From Coccinella septempunctata (Eukaryota > Arthropoda > Insecta > Coleoptera > Coccinellidae), in NCBI RefSeq assembly GCF_907165205.1, contig NC_058189.1, positions 53,842,270-53,906,269 of the forward strand: 64,000 nt of DNA. Direction: 5' to 3'. The first letter of the stretch is position 1; every line of letters begins with the position of its first letter. Position numbers and translations under genes: made by a program. This document shows positions 22,151-32,702 of the stretch, in pieces. A model generated the notes under the pieces. That model was given only the letters and a program-made list of their open reading frames with translations. It searched no databases and had not been told where the DNA came from.

Positions 22151-23059
22151 GATGAAAGAATAACATTTCTATGATCCTTCTCAAATGATCTGTGAGGATT
22201 CCTTTCGGTCACTCAAAATGGTAGTATGTAATGGAAATAAAAACTACCTCATTTTACTACAAAAACGGTACAATGATGATGATAGCAATCCACTTGGCCG
22301 TTTTCTATTTGAATGGAGATCTTTAACGGATGCTCCGATCGCCTTTTAATGATATTTCGACTAGATAGTTCGAGCTGATGTCACGAAGGTGAAGATTCAA
22401 TGTCCCAAGATGGGATCACGTTCCAAACTTTCACTTTTCAGACAATAACGTAGAGAACAATATCAACAGAATGGACGAAACTCCCACAAACTAACTTTTG
22501 TTTTACCTTTACGCGTAAGATTTCGACCTTGTTGGGAAATTTGTATTCCTAACATTCCGCAGTACGCAACAGTTATTTCATTGGAATTAATATTCTTCGG
22601 CTGTTCTAAGGAGATCAGGTTTTTATAGGGGGTACCTACATATATGCTTGAAGAAACCCGAGTAAGCGCTCTAAATACATGTTTTATTTTACTGTTTTAT
22701 TTCAGAATGAATCAAATAATACTATTCATATCCTCTAGGAGGGTTGGTAGGTACAAAGATTTTTATAGTGATATCAGCGTACTCCAAATTCTGGGCACTG
22801 GAAGCAAAAGCAGTTCTTGACAACTTCTAGTAGGCCCATATAGTGATTCATATATACAACTCGCACAACTGACTTACTTCTAACTGAAATCAACAAACAG
22901 GTTGTGCTTATCTGAAAAAAAACTTAGCAAGAAAAAATTCTTTGAAAAAATCAGTGCCTTTTGGCCAACTGGTGTTTGAAACTATAGATACTCAATATAT
23001 TAGCTTTCTTGTACATTCATGGATTTCTCGAAGGTTATAGTTAGAAAGCCCAAGAGGGA
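22151..23059. other. No recognisable feature
   Basis: Unique AT-rich DNA with no element ends or coding frames seen. Confidence 0.35.
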
Positions 23060-23700
23060 AATTCGGGATTTACTCGAGCGTGTCAGATTAATATGGGCAG
23101 ACCCTGTAGAGTACCTCTACCAAAAATTAGACCTGTATATAGGGGGAATTGTCTAAGACAGCCTGTCAGAATAGAAAAAGAAACGATCATTGTACATACT
23201 CGAGCGTATCAAATTAAGATATATTTGGTTAATTACATGTTGAAAAGTATATATTCTCTCAATCTGACAATTTAAGAGTTACGAAAATGTGTGGGAGAGC
23301 GCCAAACTTGCAAAAAAAAGTCACACGTACATTTTCTACAAATTTTGACCTAAGTAATTTTTTCCATGTTTGAAAGTTTTTGAGATATATGGCGATTAAT
23401 GTACATTAGACTGGGTTTCTAAATCGAGCTTGGCCTTTCGCATATGTGGCTAGGCTCCTCGCCCTTATCGAAGACGGTTAAGAGTATGTGAAAATTGCTA
23501 TAGACCAAAGTGGTGTAGAATTTTATCTCTCAACTCTCATAATGAATACAAAAACGATTAGAGGTATAGGAAAGGAGATAGTGAAAAAATTCATTGTTAT
23601 AATTTTCAAACTGTCAGATTAAAAAAACCCCTCCTGATTTATATCAGATTGATGGGTCAACACGTCTGCAATACCAGATTAACCATCTAGCCCCCAAAAG
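23060..23700. repeat. Scattered TCAGATTAA-type motifs
   Basis: An 18-bp motif ctcgagcgtgtcagatta at about 23072 recurs with two changes at about 23200 (ctcgagcgtatcaaatta). Further tcagatta-like pieces occur near 23612, 23645 and 23680. It may be a decayed element with internal repeats. I cannot place it in a family or find ends. Confidence 0.35.
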
Positions 23701-24214
23701 TATTCTTGCATAATCGAATGACTTTTCACCAAATTATTATTGGCTATGACAGGATGCACATAAAGAATATTGTGTTTTTGAATAATTAAAAGGACTAATG
23801 ATACAACGGAAGAAACTATTCAATGTATTATATTTCATTCAATTGTTCTTAAACACCTTCACAACATTAATGATTGTGAGAAAATTAATTGGAAAGAGAA
23901 GAGAAATAATCAAGTTTTTTCAAACAATTAAAAGCATAATATTGATCGAAAGTGAAAGTGTTATTATAAAAGCTGTGTGTCACCCACAACGGGATTATTT
24001 CACAGTTACCGTTTATTGTAGTCCTCCTGCATCTTTTATAATGTGAACAACTCCATTGAGTTGTTTTGAAACGAGTTGTTGGAGCTGGCTTGAATATTCA
24101 GACGTTTTGAATCCAGTGTTTTATAATAAGTTACAACATGATCTGTAAAAAGCAATTCGCTCTTAATCTTTGTAGGTGGCGAATTTATTTCTCGATGTTG
24201 AAATGATTTGGTCA
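23701..24214. other. No recognisable feature
   Basis: AT-rich DNA. An 82-codon frame at 23798-24046 has no recognised motif. Confidence 0.35.
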
Positions 24215-24345
24215 ATTTTCAATTCGACCCAGTTCGATTGGTCCAATTATTCCATTTATGGTCATAAGAACCGTTTCATTAAACGAAGATTAATTCCTTA
24301 AACCACGAATATTTTATTCAAAATCTTTGAAATGAAGATGCTTTT
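24215..24345. promoter_or_regulatory. Candidate homeodomain-site cluster
   Basis: Repeat-free block with TTTATGGTCATAA at 24255-24267 (paired Caudal/Abd-B-like cores), a ccaatta just before it, and gattaattcc downstream. Regulatory function is inferred from motif clustering only. Confidence 0.2.
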
Positions 24346-25546
24346 AAATTTCAACCACCAAAATAGTGTTGTAATAAATTAATTAACGCTGGGTGTTCTC
24401 TTTCCATATCTTATATAGGGTGTACCGGCCCTACGTGACTCTTTGTCAGATGTGAATAAAGTATATGAAGAAGAGTAGGGAATGCTTCACTTTGAGTCAA
24501 TACAAATTTCAGTAATGATTTGTTTCCAACCCCATAAGTCTTCAGAACCGCCAGAGACGGACTGACTCTAGCCCTTGATGGTCAGAAACTCTTCTTTAGT
24601 TGAAGATATCAGGGATATTCCTCCATTTATGTATTTTATCATTAATTCTGCAAAAAAAGTTAACTGTAGGAACATCGAGAAAATGCAGGGTTTCCGAGTT
24701 ACAAGCATCTTCATAATTGAATATCAAAATATACTGCTCAGTCCTAACATGTTTCCTACCTCCTTTACCTTCTCTTTTTGCTAAGACACTCTCTTAAGTA
24801 GACTGAAATAATTTATATACTTCATAAGACTGTTGGTGACAGTTTTAAAGAAGAAGAATTGCCTCTCATATCTGAGATCTCGAATTTGAATCCCGTCAAA
24901 AACTAGCTAGTTTCTTCGGTGTGAGAAACCTTTCCATTGACAGATCTACACATTGCTCGAAAAAGAGTTCCCACCGACATTGCTGCAAAGGTTTCACATA
25001 AACCAAGATTGTAGAAAAATGATTACTTTCATGATACACATATTCCCACGTGCTCTGTACAAGAACTCGAGATTTCTCTCCAACCTGGGTAATACACTTG
25101 ATCGTGACAATGAATTTAATTTTGAGGAATGCTTAACTGATTCGGTCGATTATATATTATGCCCATTTCAGACGTGTTGCACTGGCTTCATGAGCGACGC
25201 AACTCACGTTTACGATTTGTAATACACGGCCCGATCATAAAAGGGTTTCAACTGTGAATCACAATAAAGTTTCATTCATGGTGATGAAAGATTTCATCTA
25301 TGCTATGTATCCAATAGGTGAGCACCGAGCTCCCATACTGATGAAAAGGATTTCAGTTTGAAGTTTGAAGAATTATCGTGATCGGGAAGGTGAATTGCAA
25401 TTGTTTTTTGTATTATTTTCAAAAGTTTTGGCATGATTATTTTATGATGACGAATATTTGGACAAAATATAATCTTCTTAACATTAAAAAGTAATCCCAG
25501 TAAAAAACGTGCAGAATTTTGAAACATTTATATGAGTAGGTACATA
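24346..25546. other. No recognisable feature
   Basis: AT-rich DNA with small chance frames. Near 24420 a tatagggtgtaccgg resembles a DNA-element end, but no partner is visible. Confidence 0.35.
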
Positions 25547-26040
25547 CGGGGATATATTGATTCTTAGCCTACTATAGAACCAAACAAATTTTCAACGTCA
25601 AAATATTTTATCACTCAACATATTCTCCTCTTAATTGAATACATTAATTACAACGAACCTGCAACGTCTCTAGAACTTAAAAAAAAATGTTTCTTCTTGC
25701 TCTGCAAACCGGACCTCCACAGCTTTTATTACCTCCTCGTTGGAAGAAAATTTACGACTTTTTAAACTTTTTTTCAGTCGAGAAAAGAGATGATAGTCAG
25801 ATGGAGCCAAATCTGGTGAATAAGGGGGGTGTTCTAGTAATTCAAACCCTAAATCACGAATTTTTTGCATGGCAACATGAGATTTGTGTGCAGAGGCGTT
25901 GTCCTGCCAAAACAAAACACCTTTGAATAGCTTTTCGCATCTTTTCTCTTTAATTTTTTCCCGTAGAGTGGTCTGTTATGTCAAATAGTAATCTCCGGTT
26001 ATTGTTCTACCCTTATCCAAAAAATCAGTCATGATTACTC
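25547..26040 (-). mobile_element. Mariner element copy 3, 3' half only
   Basis: Starts CGGGGATATATTGATTC after TA (25545-25546) and follows the mariner 3' half until catgattactc near 26040, where similarity stops abruptly. The 5' half and the second inverted repeat are missing. It carries the C-terminal part of the transposase, listed separately. Confidence 0.88.
25670..25915 (-). pseudogene. Mariner transposase C-terminal fragment (copy 3)
   Basis: An 81-codon frame with FWQDNASAHKSHVAMQKIRD (second catalytic Asp in QDN), then EHPPYSPDLAPSDYHLF (third catalytic Asp in the SPD motif) and the basic tail LKKSLKSRKFSSNEEV. The spacing between the two Asp residues fits the D34D arrangement of mariner. 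The N-terminal and first-Asp regions are absent because the element is truncated. The frame ends FFFKF, while the other copies continue FLKG. Confidence 0.85.
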
Positions 26041-27123
26041 GAAAATGCCGTTGGTATCACACACTGAAAGTATTAGACCAAGAGTACCTCTATCTTGAGA
26101 ATGAGAGTTTCAGCTGCTTATTTGCATTTTGCGAGAGACATAAATTAAAAGAAAAGATTGGGCTGATGTTATCTCATTATCCACTATTTAGTGGACAAAC
26201 AAGGAATTGTGGAACCAATTTCTTCAATCTTTATTACGCGATGTATTTAATTATATTAAACTCTTCTGAAAGCTATAATGGTAAAATATGTTTCATCATT
26301 GAAATTTATCTCAAGAAAAATTCGGTCCTTTCCATTTGAGAACCAAATTCTTCGGAGTTCTCTGAATGGATAATGATCAGTTAACTCACTGTGAGTCAAG
26401 AGTACTTGGTACTTTTGAGCTTGACTTCTCAACAAGAGCGAATGAAGTTAATCAACCGTGCTGTATGGGCTATTTCTTCAGGTGTCTGCTCGTTGTTGCA
26501 TGAATTATCGCCGATAATGCTTGGTGAATCATGAAATCAGAGCAATGGTGTAAATAACAGTTATCATGTTAATTGATATATCCTCTGTTGTCTCTCTGAT
26601 TATCCAGATGAGTGAGGCTTTTCAGGAAATGGCACTAATTTGATTGATTCCAATTTCTTAGAGGCATTCTGCGTTAGACACTGTGAAGTTTCACTCATTA
26701 GGTACATACACGCAATATTAACATGTACGAAGGATATTATTTCACGTTTTTTGTTGAGAGAAGTTTCGCATTCATCATCAGAACTCTTAAACTCAATACC
26801 CTTGGGAGTCGTTCTTGCACTGATGATCTCATTCTTAATCTTTAGGGGTGAAACAACATTTTGCGAGCCTATTAAGAACGAAAAGAGATTCAAAGAAGAA
26901 GGAAATTTTTTAAAATTATTTTAGAGCTTCCAATAGCTCTTCTATAGGGTTTTCAAGCTCATCAATAAATTCTGGACACGGGAGTTACCTCTGAAAAAAC
27001 AAGGTGATATATCGTCGTCAAAATTTTGATTACCTATCTGCTGATATTTTATCCTGGCAGAATGACTGATAGCCCTCGCTGTACATACTCTCATCAGAGA
27101 TGAGTAGGACTAGCTGAGCACGG
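26041..27123. other. No recognisable feature
   Basis: Open frames at 26031-26339 and 26600-26924 (both strands) have no recognisable domains. I see no repeats. Confidence 0.35.
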
Positions 27124-27640
27124 ATCGACTATTCATTTATTTATTTATTGAAACCAGATAATTATATTTACAAGAGCATATTAACAATTGCAAAATATAC
27201 CTGTAGACGTAGGCTACGCTACCTGTTCACAGGACTGGTTAAAAAAAAAAAAAAAACAAGAAAACAACGAAATTATACAACTATGCAACTTAAGACTACT
27301 CAAAACTAAATAACCTAAAGAAGATTCTAATAGATTTATTCGAATTACAAAAATTATCACACCATTGGGGAATTGTTTTTCTTTAATAGTGAAGTTTATT
27401 CATTTGCTGCTATCCATTGCTTAATTTTCATTTTTCTATTCGATTTATTTAATTTCTTGAGCTTATCAAGAAGATTGTTAAAAGTTTCAATAGCACAAAC
27501 ATAGCAACATTTGTCACTAATTCTATACTTTAAAAAAATAATTTCTGGCTTTCCCCAGAAAGCTACAGAGTGATTTTCTAAATTCATGGAAATACTCAGA
27601 CCATCATCAGAGCCAAACTTGTCGACGAAATTCATTTAAA
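27124..27640 (-). mobile_element. Probable LINE 3' end with AAAT-repeat tail
   Basis: On the minus strand a 79-codon frame (27396-27635) containing ISDKCCYVC, IETFNNLLDKLKKLN and RKMKIKQWIAANE ends in a stop. It is followed by about 240 bp and then an AATAAATAAATAAATGAAT-type tail at 27124-27145. The tail architecture is that of a non-LTR retrotransposon. The short Lys-rich C-terminus is compatible with this but not diagnostic. A 16-bp A run on the plus strand lies at about 27240. Confidence 0.45.
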
Positions 27641-27714
27641 ATTGGAAGGTAATTGACACATATTGAGATCGAATCAGAGAGATATAAGTTATTTCAATAT
27701 TCCACGGGTTTTTA

Positions 27715-27917
27715 AGGGTGACAACATCACTTTGTATTTCGAATTTCAAATAATTGTTTCGCTTTTCAGAAAAAACCTCTATCAAGCTTTAATTCATAGT
27801 ATCACTCAAAGTTGTCACGTCTAAAAATTCAATTTTTCGCACTTTGTACTGTAGCTTGCTAAAGTTCTTTCTAAAAAGCGAAAATCTTATTTGAAATACA
27901 AAGTGATGTTTCACCCT
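27715..27917. mobile_element. Palindromic MITE
   Basis: About 203 bp with arms of roughly 65 bp. The left arm begins agggtgacaacatcactttg and the right arm, inverted, agggtgaaacatcactttg. They continue to match through ttcgcttttcagaaa versus ttcgctttttagaaa and caagct. It directly abuts, or was inserted into, the truncated end of CAGGGTG copy d. The target duplication is unclear. Confidence 0.75.
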
Positions 27918-28396
27918 GAACACTTTTTTCTTATACTATTTCTTCCGATTCGGCCCTTATAAAAAGATATAGGCATTTTGAGTTTTCCTAATGACTTCTG
28001 TGCACCCCTGGAAAAACAAAATTACCTTCAGAATAACTAGCTGAATCTGTGACACTACACATCTGTGGATCTTTTAAACAGAGTTGTGTTCAGCTAAAGA
28101 ACCCAATTCTTCAGATTTCACAGATGCTATTTAATTTTTGAACATCAAATTACTACAAAACGGCACACTATACGAGAAAATAAGAAGAAAACTTCAATTC
28201 AACGAAAAGTTCAAATATTCATTGGACTCTTAGTTTCAAGAGTTGGGTTCTTCGAATTTTTGGTATTTTTGTGGCACGTAATGGTCATAATAAGAAAACT
28301 CGAATATCTTGTTTCAGAAAATGATTCATAAAAGTGTTTATTTTGACCTCAAAAATCTATTGTTAAAATATTTGTATGAGTCAAAGACTCACCCTG
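27918..28396 (-). mobile_element. CAGGGTG element copy d, truncated
   Basis: Reverse orientation compared with copy b. Family blocks appear as reverse complements: ccgattcggcccttataaaa, cacccctggaaaaacaaaat, cacatctgtggatcttttaa, gttgggttcttcg. The right terminus gagtcaaagactcaccctg is followed by TA at 28397-28398. The left terminus is missing at the palindromic MITE. An internal deletion removes the ttcggaatat to gagatagaac segment. About 480 bp, non-coding. Confidence 0.85.
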
Positions 28397-28799
28397 TATA
28401 CTGTATACATGTGTATAGAATAAATCAAATAGTAAGAATCAAAGTAGTACATATAATCTAATGCTCCTTTTTGTTGTTTGACCTTGCGGGTAATAATGGC
28501 TCAACTTCTTTGAATCTAAAGTTCTTTAATATACTTGACAGATGCTTTCATTGGAATTTTTCACCCCTACAGCATGATCAAATCAGCCTTGATAGATGTG
28601 CTGAATCCCTATACTGCAAGATGAAATCACCACAAAAAAGTGATCATTAGAATAAGGAAGAGGAAAAATCATAAATGTTCATGCTTAAAGTCACTCCTCT
28701 AACTTCTAACATAGATTGGATGGCATATTCTTTACAAGGAATATTGATCGATGTTTTGTTCAATTCATTAATAATAATTATTTTTCTCTTTCATTTCAG
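28397..28799. other. AT-rich stretch ending in a polypyrimidine tract
   Basis: Nothing assignable except a strong pyrimidine-rich tract and CAG at its 3' end (tatttttctctttcatttcag, ending 28799), which would serve the candidate exon. Confidence 0.35.
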
Positions 28800-28839
28800 A
28801 TCTGATGGTACTCGACGTGCAAACCACTGCCACTCACTG
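28800..28839 (+). CDS. Candidate 40-bp host exon
   Basis: A short segment is bounded by a textbook acceptor (polypyrimidine tract plus CAG ending at 28799) and a textbook donor (GTAAGA from 28840). One phase opens with ATG and reads MVLDVQTTATH before running into the donor, so this could be a first coding exon. Another phase is open through the exon and continues 117 codons into the following DNA, which would argue for no splicing. The 400 bp to the right are unusually rich in GC. No partner exons are recognised, so I cannot name a gene. Confidence 0.3.
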
Positions 28840-29435
28840 GTAAGATCCCAATTAGCAATTATGAATAGAGCATTCTTTCCCAACAGATCTAACGGGGACC
28901 GATTCCAATCATTTCTGAGTTACATAACACGACGGTGGAGGTATTCGATTTATGCGAACGCTACCACAATTACTGGATACGAAACATTAGATCCCGGAAT
29001 AATAGAAACTTCTCGCCTTCAGTGTAAAAAGACACCGGTGGCCTTGATGGCTTCCCTACGTCCGTATCGAATGATGGAGTTCGTTGGAAATTGTGTCGAT
29101 CACAGTAGTTACCTCGGTGGAAATGATATATTCCATTCTCAGAACCGTTAAAATAGTCCAGTTCGGCTAGCGTTTCTTGGGCCGACAGCTGTATTGCACG
29201 ATTGGCGTGATTGTTTGAGGCGAGGAAATATCTGAGCAACGGCATCGGTACTTATTCTGGACTTTTTTCGAATGCTTCATTGATCACTTATTTTAGAAAA
29301 AAAACGACTCAGTTGCTGGATATTTTGTGTTCCTCAAAAAATTTATTTGGTTAGAACACGCCATTATTATTTGATTTTGTGAACATGAATATATTAACTA
29401 AAATCTACATCACAAATTACATCAGGACAAGTCTA
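28840..29435. other. Less AT-rich unique block after the candidate exon
   Basis: Repeat-free DNA with open frames on both strands: plus, continuing to 29151; minus, 28970-29245. Neither protein has a recognised motif. Composition, a CAGCTG E-box near 29190 and the adjacent exon-like signals make an intronic regulatory block or an unrecognised exon possible. Confidence 0.25.
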
Positions 29436-29546
29436 CAGGGTGAATCTTAAACTCTTCCAAATATTTTAACAGTAAATTCTTGAGGCATAAGAAACAATTT
29501 TTCCTTAACACTTTTTCCGAATCGGCTCGGTTCAAAAGATACAGGC

Positions 29547-30770
29547 CAGGGGCGTATATAGGGAGGGGGGACAGGGGGCCCGGGCCCTCCTGAAATTAAT
29601 ATTATCTACAGGGGGACGTGAAATTATCCTGCGAATTTCAATCCCAATTAAAAAATTTTATCTAACCTAACCATTCGATAGTGTTAGCGCATAGACATAT
29701 TAAACACATGGACACGGCGTAGAGAGAGAGGGGGTGCGGCCGAAATAAGATAGAGCTAGTATGGGCTAAACATTCGTTTGCACTTTGTATTTATCGAAAT
29801 TTTCAGAATGTTCTCATCAATTTGAGATCAACTTTGAATGTCGTATCCTTTTTCTATTATGAAAGTAATAATGGTGTCGTAGAGTGCAATTAATAGTACG
29901 AAAAGAGTTGAAAATACAGATAAAGTGAAATTTCACAGGTATAGTAACTTCGAATGTATTAATCGATTTATTATATCATAGTTGAAATATTCATTTCAAA
30001 TCAATAAATGTATTTCAATTCTTTTCTCATCTAGATAAAATAATACTCAAGAAGCATTTGAGATTAGAAGAGAAAATAAATGCCCAGAATGCCAGCTTTT
30101 CCATTGGGACAAAATATGAATATGCTTCCTAAAAATTATCCTCAGTTGAAAAATTACTTCGTATGCTGATTGTAATGTCTATTTTTCAACCTTTTGATCA
30201 ATGAAATATTTTTTCCGATATTGAACCAACAAGAAATCAGAATATTGTGTTGGCTAAAAATGTACTCAATTGTTTTTATTCAAATCAATTTATTCACAAA
30301 CTTTTCATGAACTTATCTGTTGTATTTTCCGAGGAATAGTTGCCGAAAGCAAAAATTGTGCTCTTTAGTTCTAATTGGATCATTACACGCAATCTAAATG
30401 ATGCTAAAATTCGTTGAATTTTTTTTATTCGATTATAGGTACTTCTTTTTATCTCTAACGGGCGCCAATATACAAATATAGCTCGGAAATTAATTACTAA
30501 AATAAAGAATTATGTTTATAATCCATTATCGAAATATTTCTAAGCAAATTTCATTTTTAATTTTCCCTATTTAAAAAAAAAATCGAAATAAATCGTATGC
30601 GCTTAGCGCTAAGGCGTTCTAAGGAACGTTTTTTTGCCCATACTAGCTACATCTCATGTTGGCCGCACTCGTGGCTATTGAAACTCACTGGAAGGGCGCG
30701 TCCATGTGTTTTATAGGTCTATGTGTTAGCGTCTCCCCGAAATATTAGCTATATACTATATACGCCACTT
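29547..30770. mobile_element. hAT-like MITE carrying a nested P-like MITE
   Basis: Begins CAGGGGCGTATATAGGGAG and ends, inverted, AAGTGGCGTATATAGTATA. The 8-bp sequence ATACAGGC lies directly before (29539-29546) and after (30771-30778). The uninterrupted target (gatacaggctgttg) is seen in sister elements. CAGGGGCG-type ends and 8-bp duplications are typical of hAT elements. Without the inner insertion and its duplicated 8 bp, it is about 180 bp. Near the left end is a GC-rich palindrome (gggggcccgggccctcc). Confidence 0.8.
29690..30723. mobile_element. P-like non-autonomous element, 1034 bp
   Basis: Ends are imperfect inverted repeats, CATAGACATATTAAACACAT (left) and CATAGACCTATAAAACACAT (right, inverted), both followed by GGAC. 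The 8-bp duplication TGTTAGCG is exact at 29682-29689 and 30724-30731. A subterminal inverted repeat of 33 bp lies at 29734-29766 and 30636-30668 (gtgcggcc...gctagtatgggc). The terminal pattern CATAGAC...ACATGGAC is shared with the 246-bp MITE at 13750. The interior is AT-rich without a transposase frame. Assignment to the P superfamily is inferred from the 8-bp duplication and terminus. Confidence 0.82.
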
Positions 30771-31385
30771 ATACAGGCTGTTGAGATATCCTAAAAATTG
30801 TATTTTTAGTTCTATCTCACAAACTGTTGCATCGAATGAATTGAATTTCGGAATATAGTTTTTCATTTATTTGATTAATCTTTTTCGAATCCAAGATATC
30901 ACTAATTTTTTTCATTATTGCCATTACGTACCATAAAAATACCGAAAACTCGAAGAACCCAACTCTTGAAATTAAGTTGAACGCTATCTAATGAATATTT
31001 GAACGTTTTGTAAACTGAAAGTATTCTTCATATTTTCTCGTATATCTAATATGCTGTTTTTGGGTAATTTTATTTTCAAAAATTAAAGAGTATCTGTGAA
31101 ATTTTAAATATTGGGTACTTTGGCTGAATACAACTGTTTAAAAGATCCACAGATGTACAGTGTCAAAGAGTTACCGAGTTATTCAGAAGGTAATTTTGTC
31201 TTTCCAGGGATGGCACAGCTCTTTATGAAAACTTAAAATGGCTATATCTTTTTATCAGGGCCGAATCGAAAAAAATTGTATAGGGAAAAAGTGTTTCTTT
31301 TGACCTCAAGAATCTACTGTTAAAATAATTGTACGAGTCAAAGACTTACCTTGTATAATAGTGAAAACATCAGATACAACGTTCG

Positions 31386-31620
31386 CTCAAAAAAATTCGT
31401 CGTCAAGTAGGCTCTGAAATTTGAACACTCCATATTCTGTGTCTAAACGTAATTCTTAGCTTTTGCTGTAACAGCACGTTAAAAGTTAAGTAGGCGTGGC
31501 CGATACTCGATGAAAATACATAATTGAACTTGAAACAGATTATACGATTTTCACAAAATGGATTTTTGCACCACGATACGTGTTTCGCTACCACAATAGC
31601 ATCTTCAGGTGGGTAAAGGT
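31386..31620 (+). repeat. Dispersed repeat (TTCGCT/GCATCTTCAG type), longest copy
   Basis: The left half matches 10387-10464 and the right half matches 6385-6475. The middle, near 31495-31545 (gatactcgatgaaaatacat), matches 34065-34125. Together these define a repeat of at least 230 bp. The minus-strand wording gaagatgctattgtggtagc then gaaacacgt resembles non-coding tails of some retroelements. No ends are found. Confidence 0.55.
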
Positions 31621-32292
31621 AAACTCACCTCAGGAGCGATCTTGATCAACCGTGTGCTGATGAAATGCCATTTTATCAAACTATTCTACCAAAGTCCAAC
31701 TAGACTACGATTCAGATTGACTTACAGTCTCATTTGGCCAATCAGCTGCATAGACAATAAATTCTGATCGTGATCTACATTAGATATTCACTGACGGCCT
31801 ATCATCCCATTGATACCTATATTTTACGAAGTCAATCTTGATTGTGAACCTAATCGATCGTTTCTTGGCAGCCTTTTATTCTATCAATTCTATCAAAATT
31901 CAATCACAATTTCTATTCACCTTAGTCTTGTGTTGATGAAGTATAATTTAGATAACCTTTCCTTTCACAGTCAATTATTAGATATATTATATATTCCACA
32001 CAAAGTGTGCAAGATAGGCAAGAGGCCTATCATTTCGTCCATTTATTCTATGCTCAGTCATTATTGATTGTGCTTTGTGCTCCAGACGGATTCAAGCTGC
32101 CTATCATTTGGCCAATCCTGATCCAGACCATACTGGCGGCCTATCATTCTTTGGACGTATACTATAAATAGGCAGTTAATTTGATTTGTTTTCAGCCCAT
32201 TTTTCCAATCTATTACAGCACAGTTAATCCAGTTAACGATTCAGATTAACTGAATAATGGCAAAGTATCATTCGATCAATAATTTCATAGAC

Positions 32293-32702
32293 AGTAGTAG
32301 TAGTAACAGTCGTTTATTGCAAATATATACATAAACAATTGGCCATCGACCTGAGGTCCTTCAGCCTATAGATTTACACTTTAATATATAAAAATTTTAC
32401 AATTATATATTAACATAAAACATTACTTAATTTGTTTATTAGAGTCTCTGTTGGGTGTTTCCTAGTTGAAATGTTTATATCTTTATGATATTGGGGGATC
32501 ACTTCTTCTAACTCTAACAATCTAGTATAAAATTTTTTATTTAGCCTATTGATCCTCTCTTTGATTGGCTCAATTCCTGTTGCTGAGAAAAGCAGGTGGT
32601 TTGGGGGATTATGCAGAACATTGTTAGGGTGCCTCATTCTAGTGATGGTCCTCAATGCTGTCGTTTCTGCCACCTCCAGATTTTTAATTGCCTCTTTGAC
32701 CT
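32293..32702 (-). mobile_element. Jockey-like LINE, 5'-truncated insertion
   Basis: A 410-bp minus-strand insertion with a TAC/GTA-type trinucleotide tail at its 3' end (agtagtagtagtaac, 32293 onward). It is bounded by the 6-bp direct repeat ATAGAC at 32287-32292 and 32703-32708, a plausible target-site duplication. It carries the C-terminal end of ORF2, listed separately, and a roughly 110-bp 3' UTR. It is inserted into the degenerate minisatellite and is therefore younger than the array. Confidence 0.7.
32410..32673 (-). pseudogene. LINE reverse transcriptase C-terminus (Jockey-like)
   Basis: An 87-codon frame. The in-frame sequence just upstream (VKEAIKNLEVAETTALRTI) shows that the Met is internal and that the element is 5'-truncated. 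Motifs are ALRTITRMRHPNNVLHNPP, then IEPIKERINRLNKKFYTRL, a pattern typical of the extreme C-terminus of Jockey-clade ORF2 proteins (R.IT.APR..N..LH, then I..F..R). The catalytic domain is absent. It is an insertion fragment and not a gene. Confidence 0.7.

Larger units (their letters stand above)
29436..31353 (+). mobile_element. CAGGGTG element copy e, host of nested insertions
   Basis: Starts CAGGGTGAATCTTAAACTC (TA at 29434-29435) and ends GAGTCAAAGACTTACCTTG (TA at 31354-31355). Removing the nested insertion (29547-30770) and one 8-bp duplication leaves about 690 bp, like copies c and f. Family blocks include ttcggaatatagtttttcat, gttgaacgctatc, tccacagatgtacag and agggatggcacagctc. It is the oldest member of a three-level nest. 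Confidence 0.88.

Noticed and set aside
24865..24900. tRNA-like B box (gaatttgaatcccg)
   Set aside because: No A box at proper distance and no cloverleaf could be folded by eye.
28675..29151. 158-codon plus frame as a complete gene
   Set aside because: The first third is AT-rich hydrophobic sequence ending in a splice acceptor, and the rest has no recognisable domain. Kept only as context for the candidate exon.
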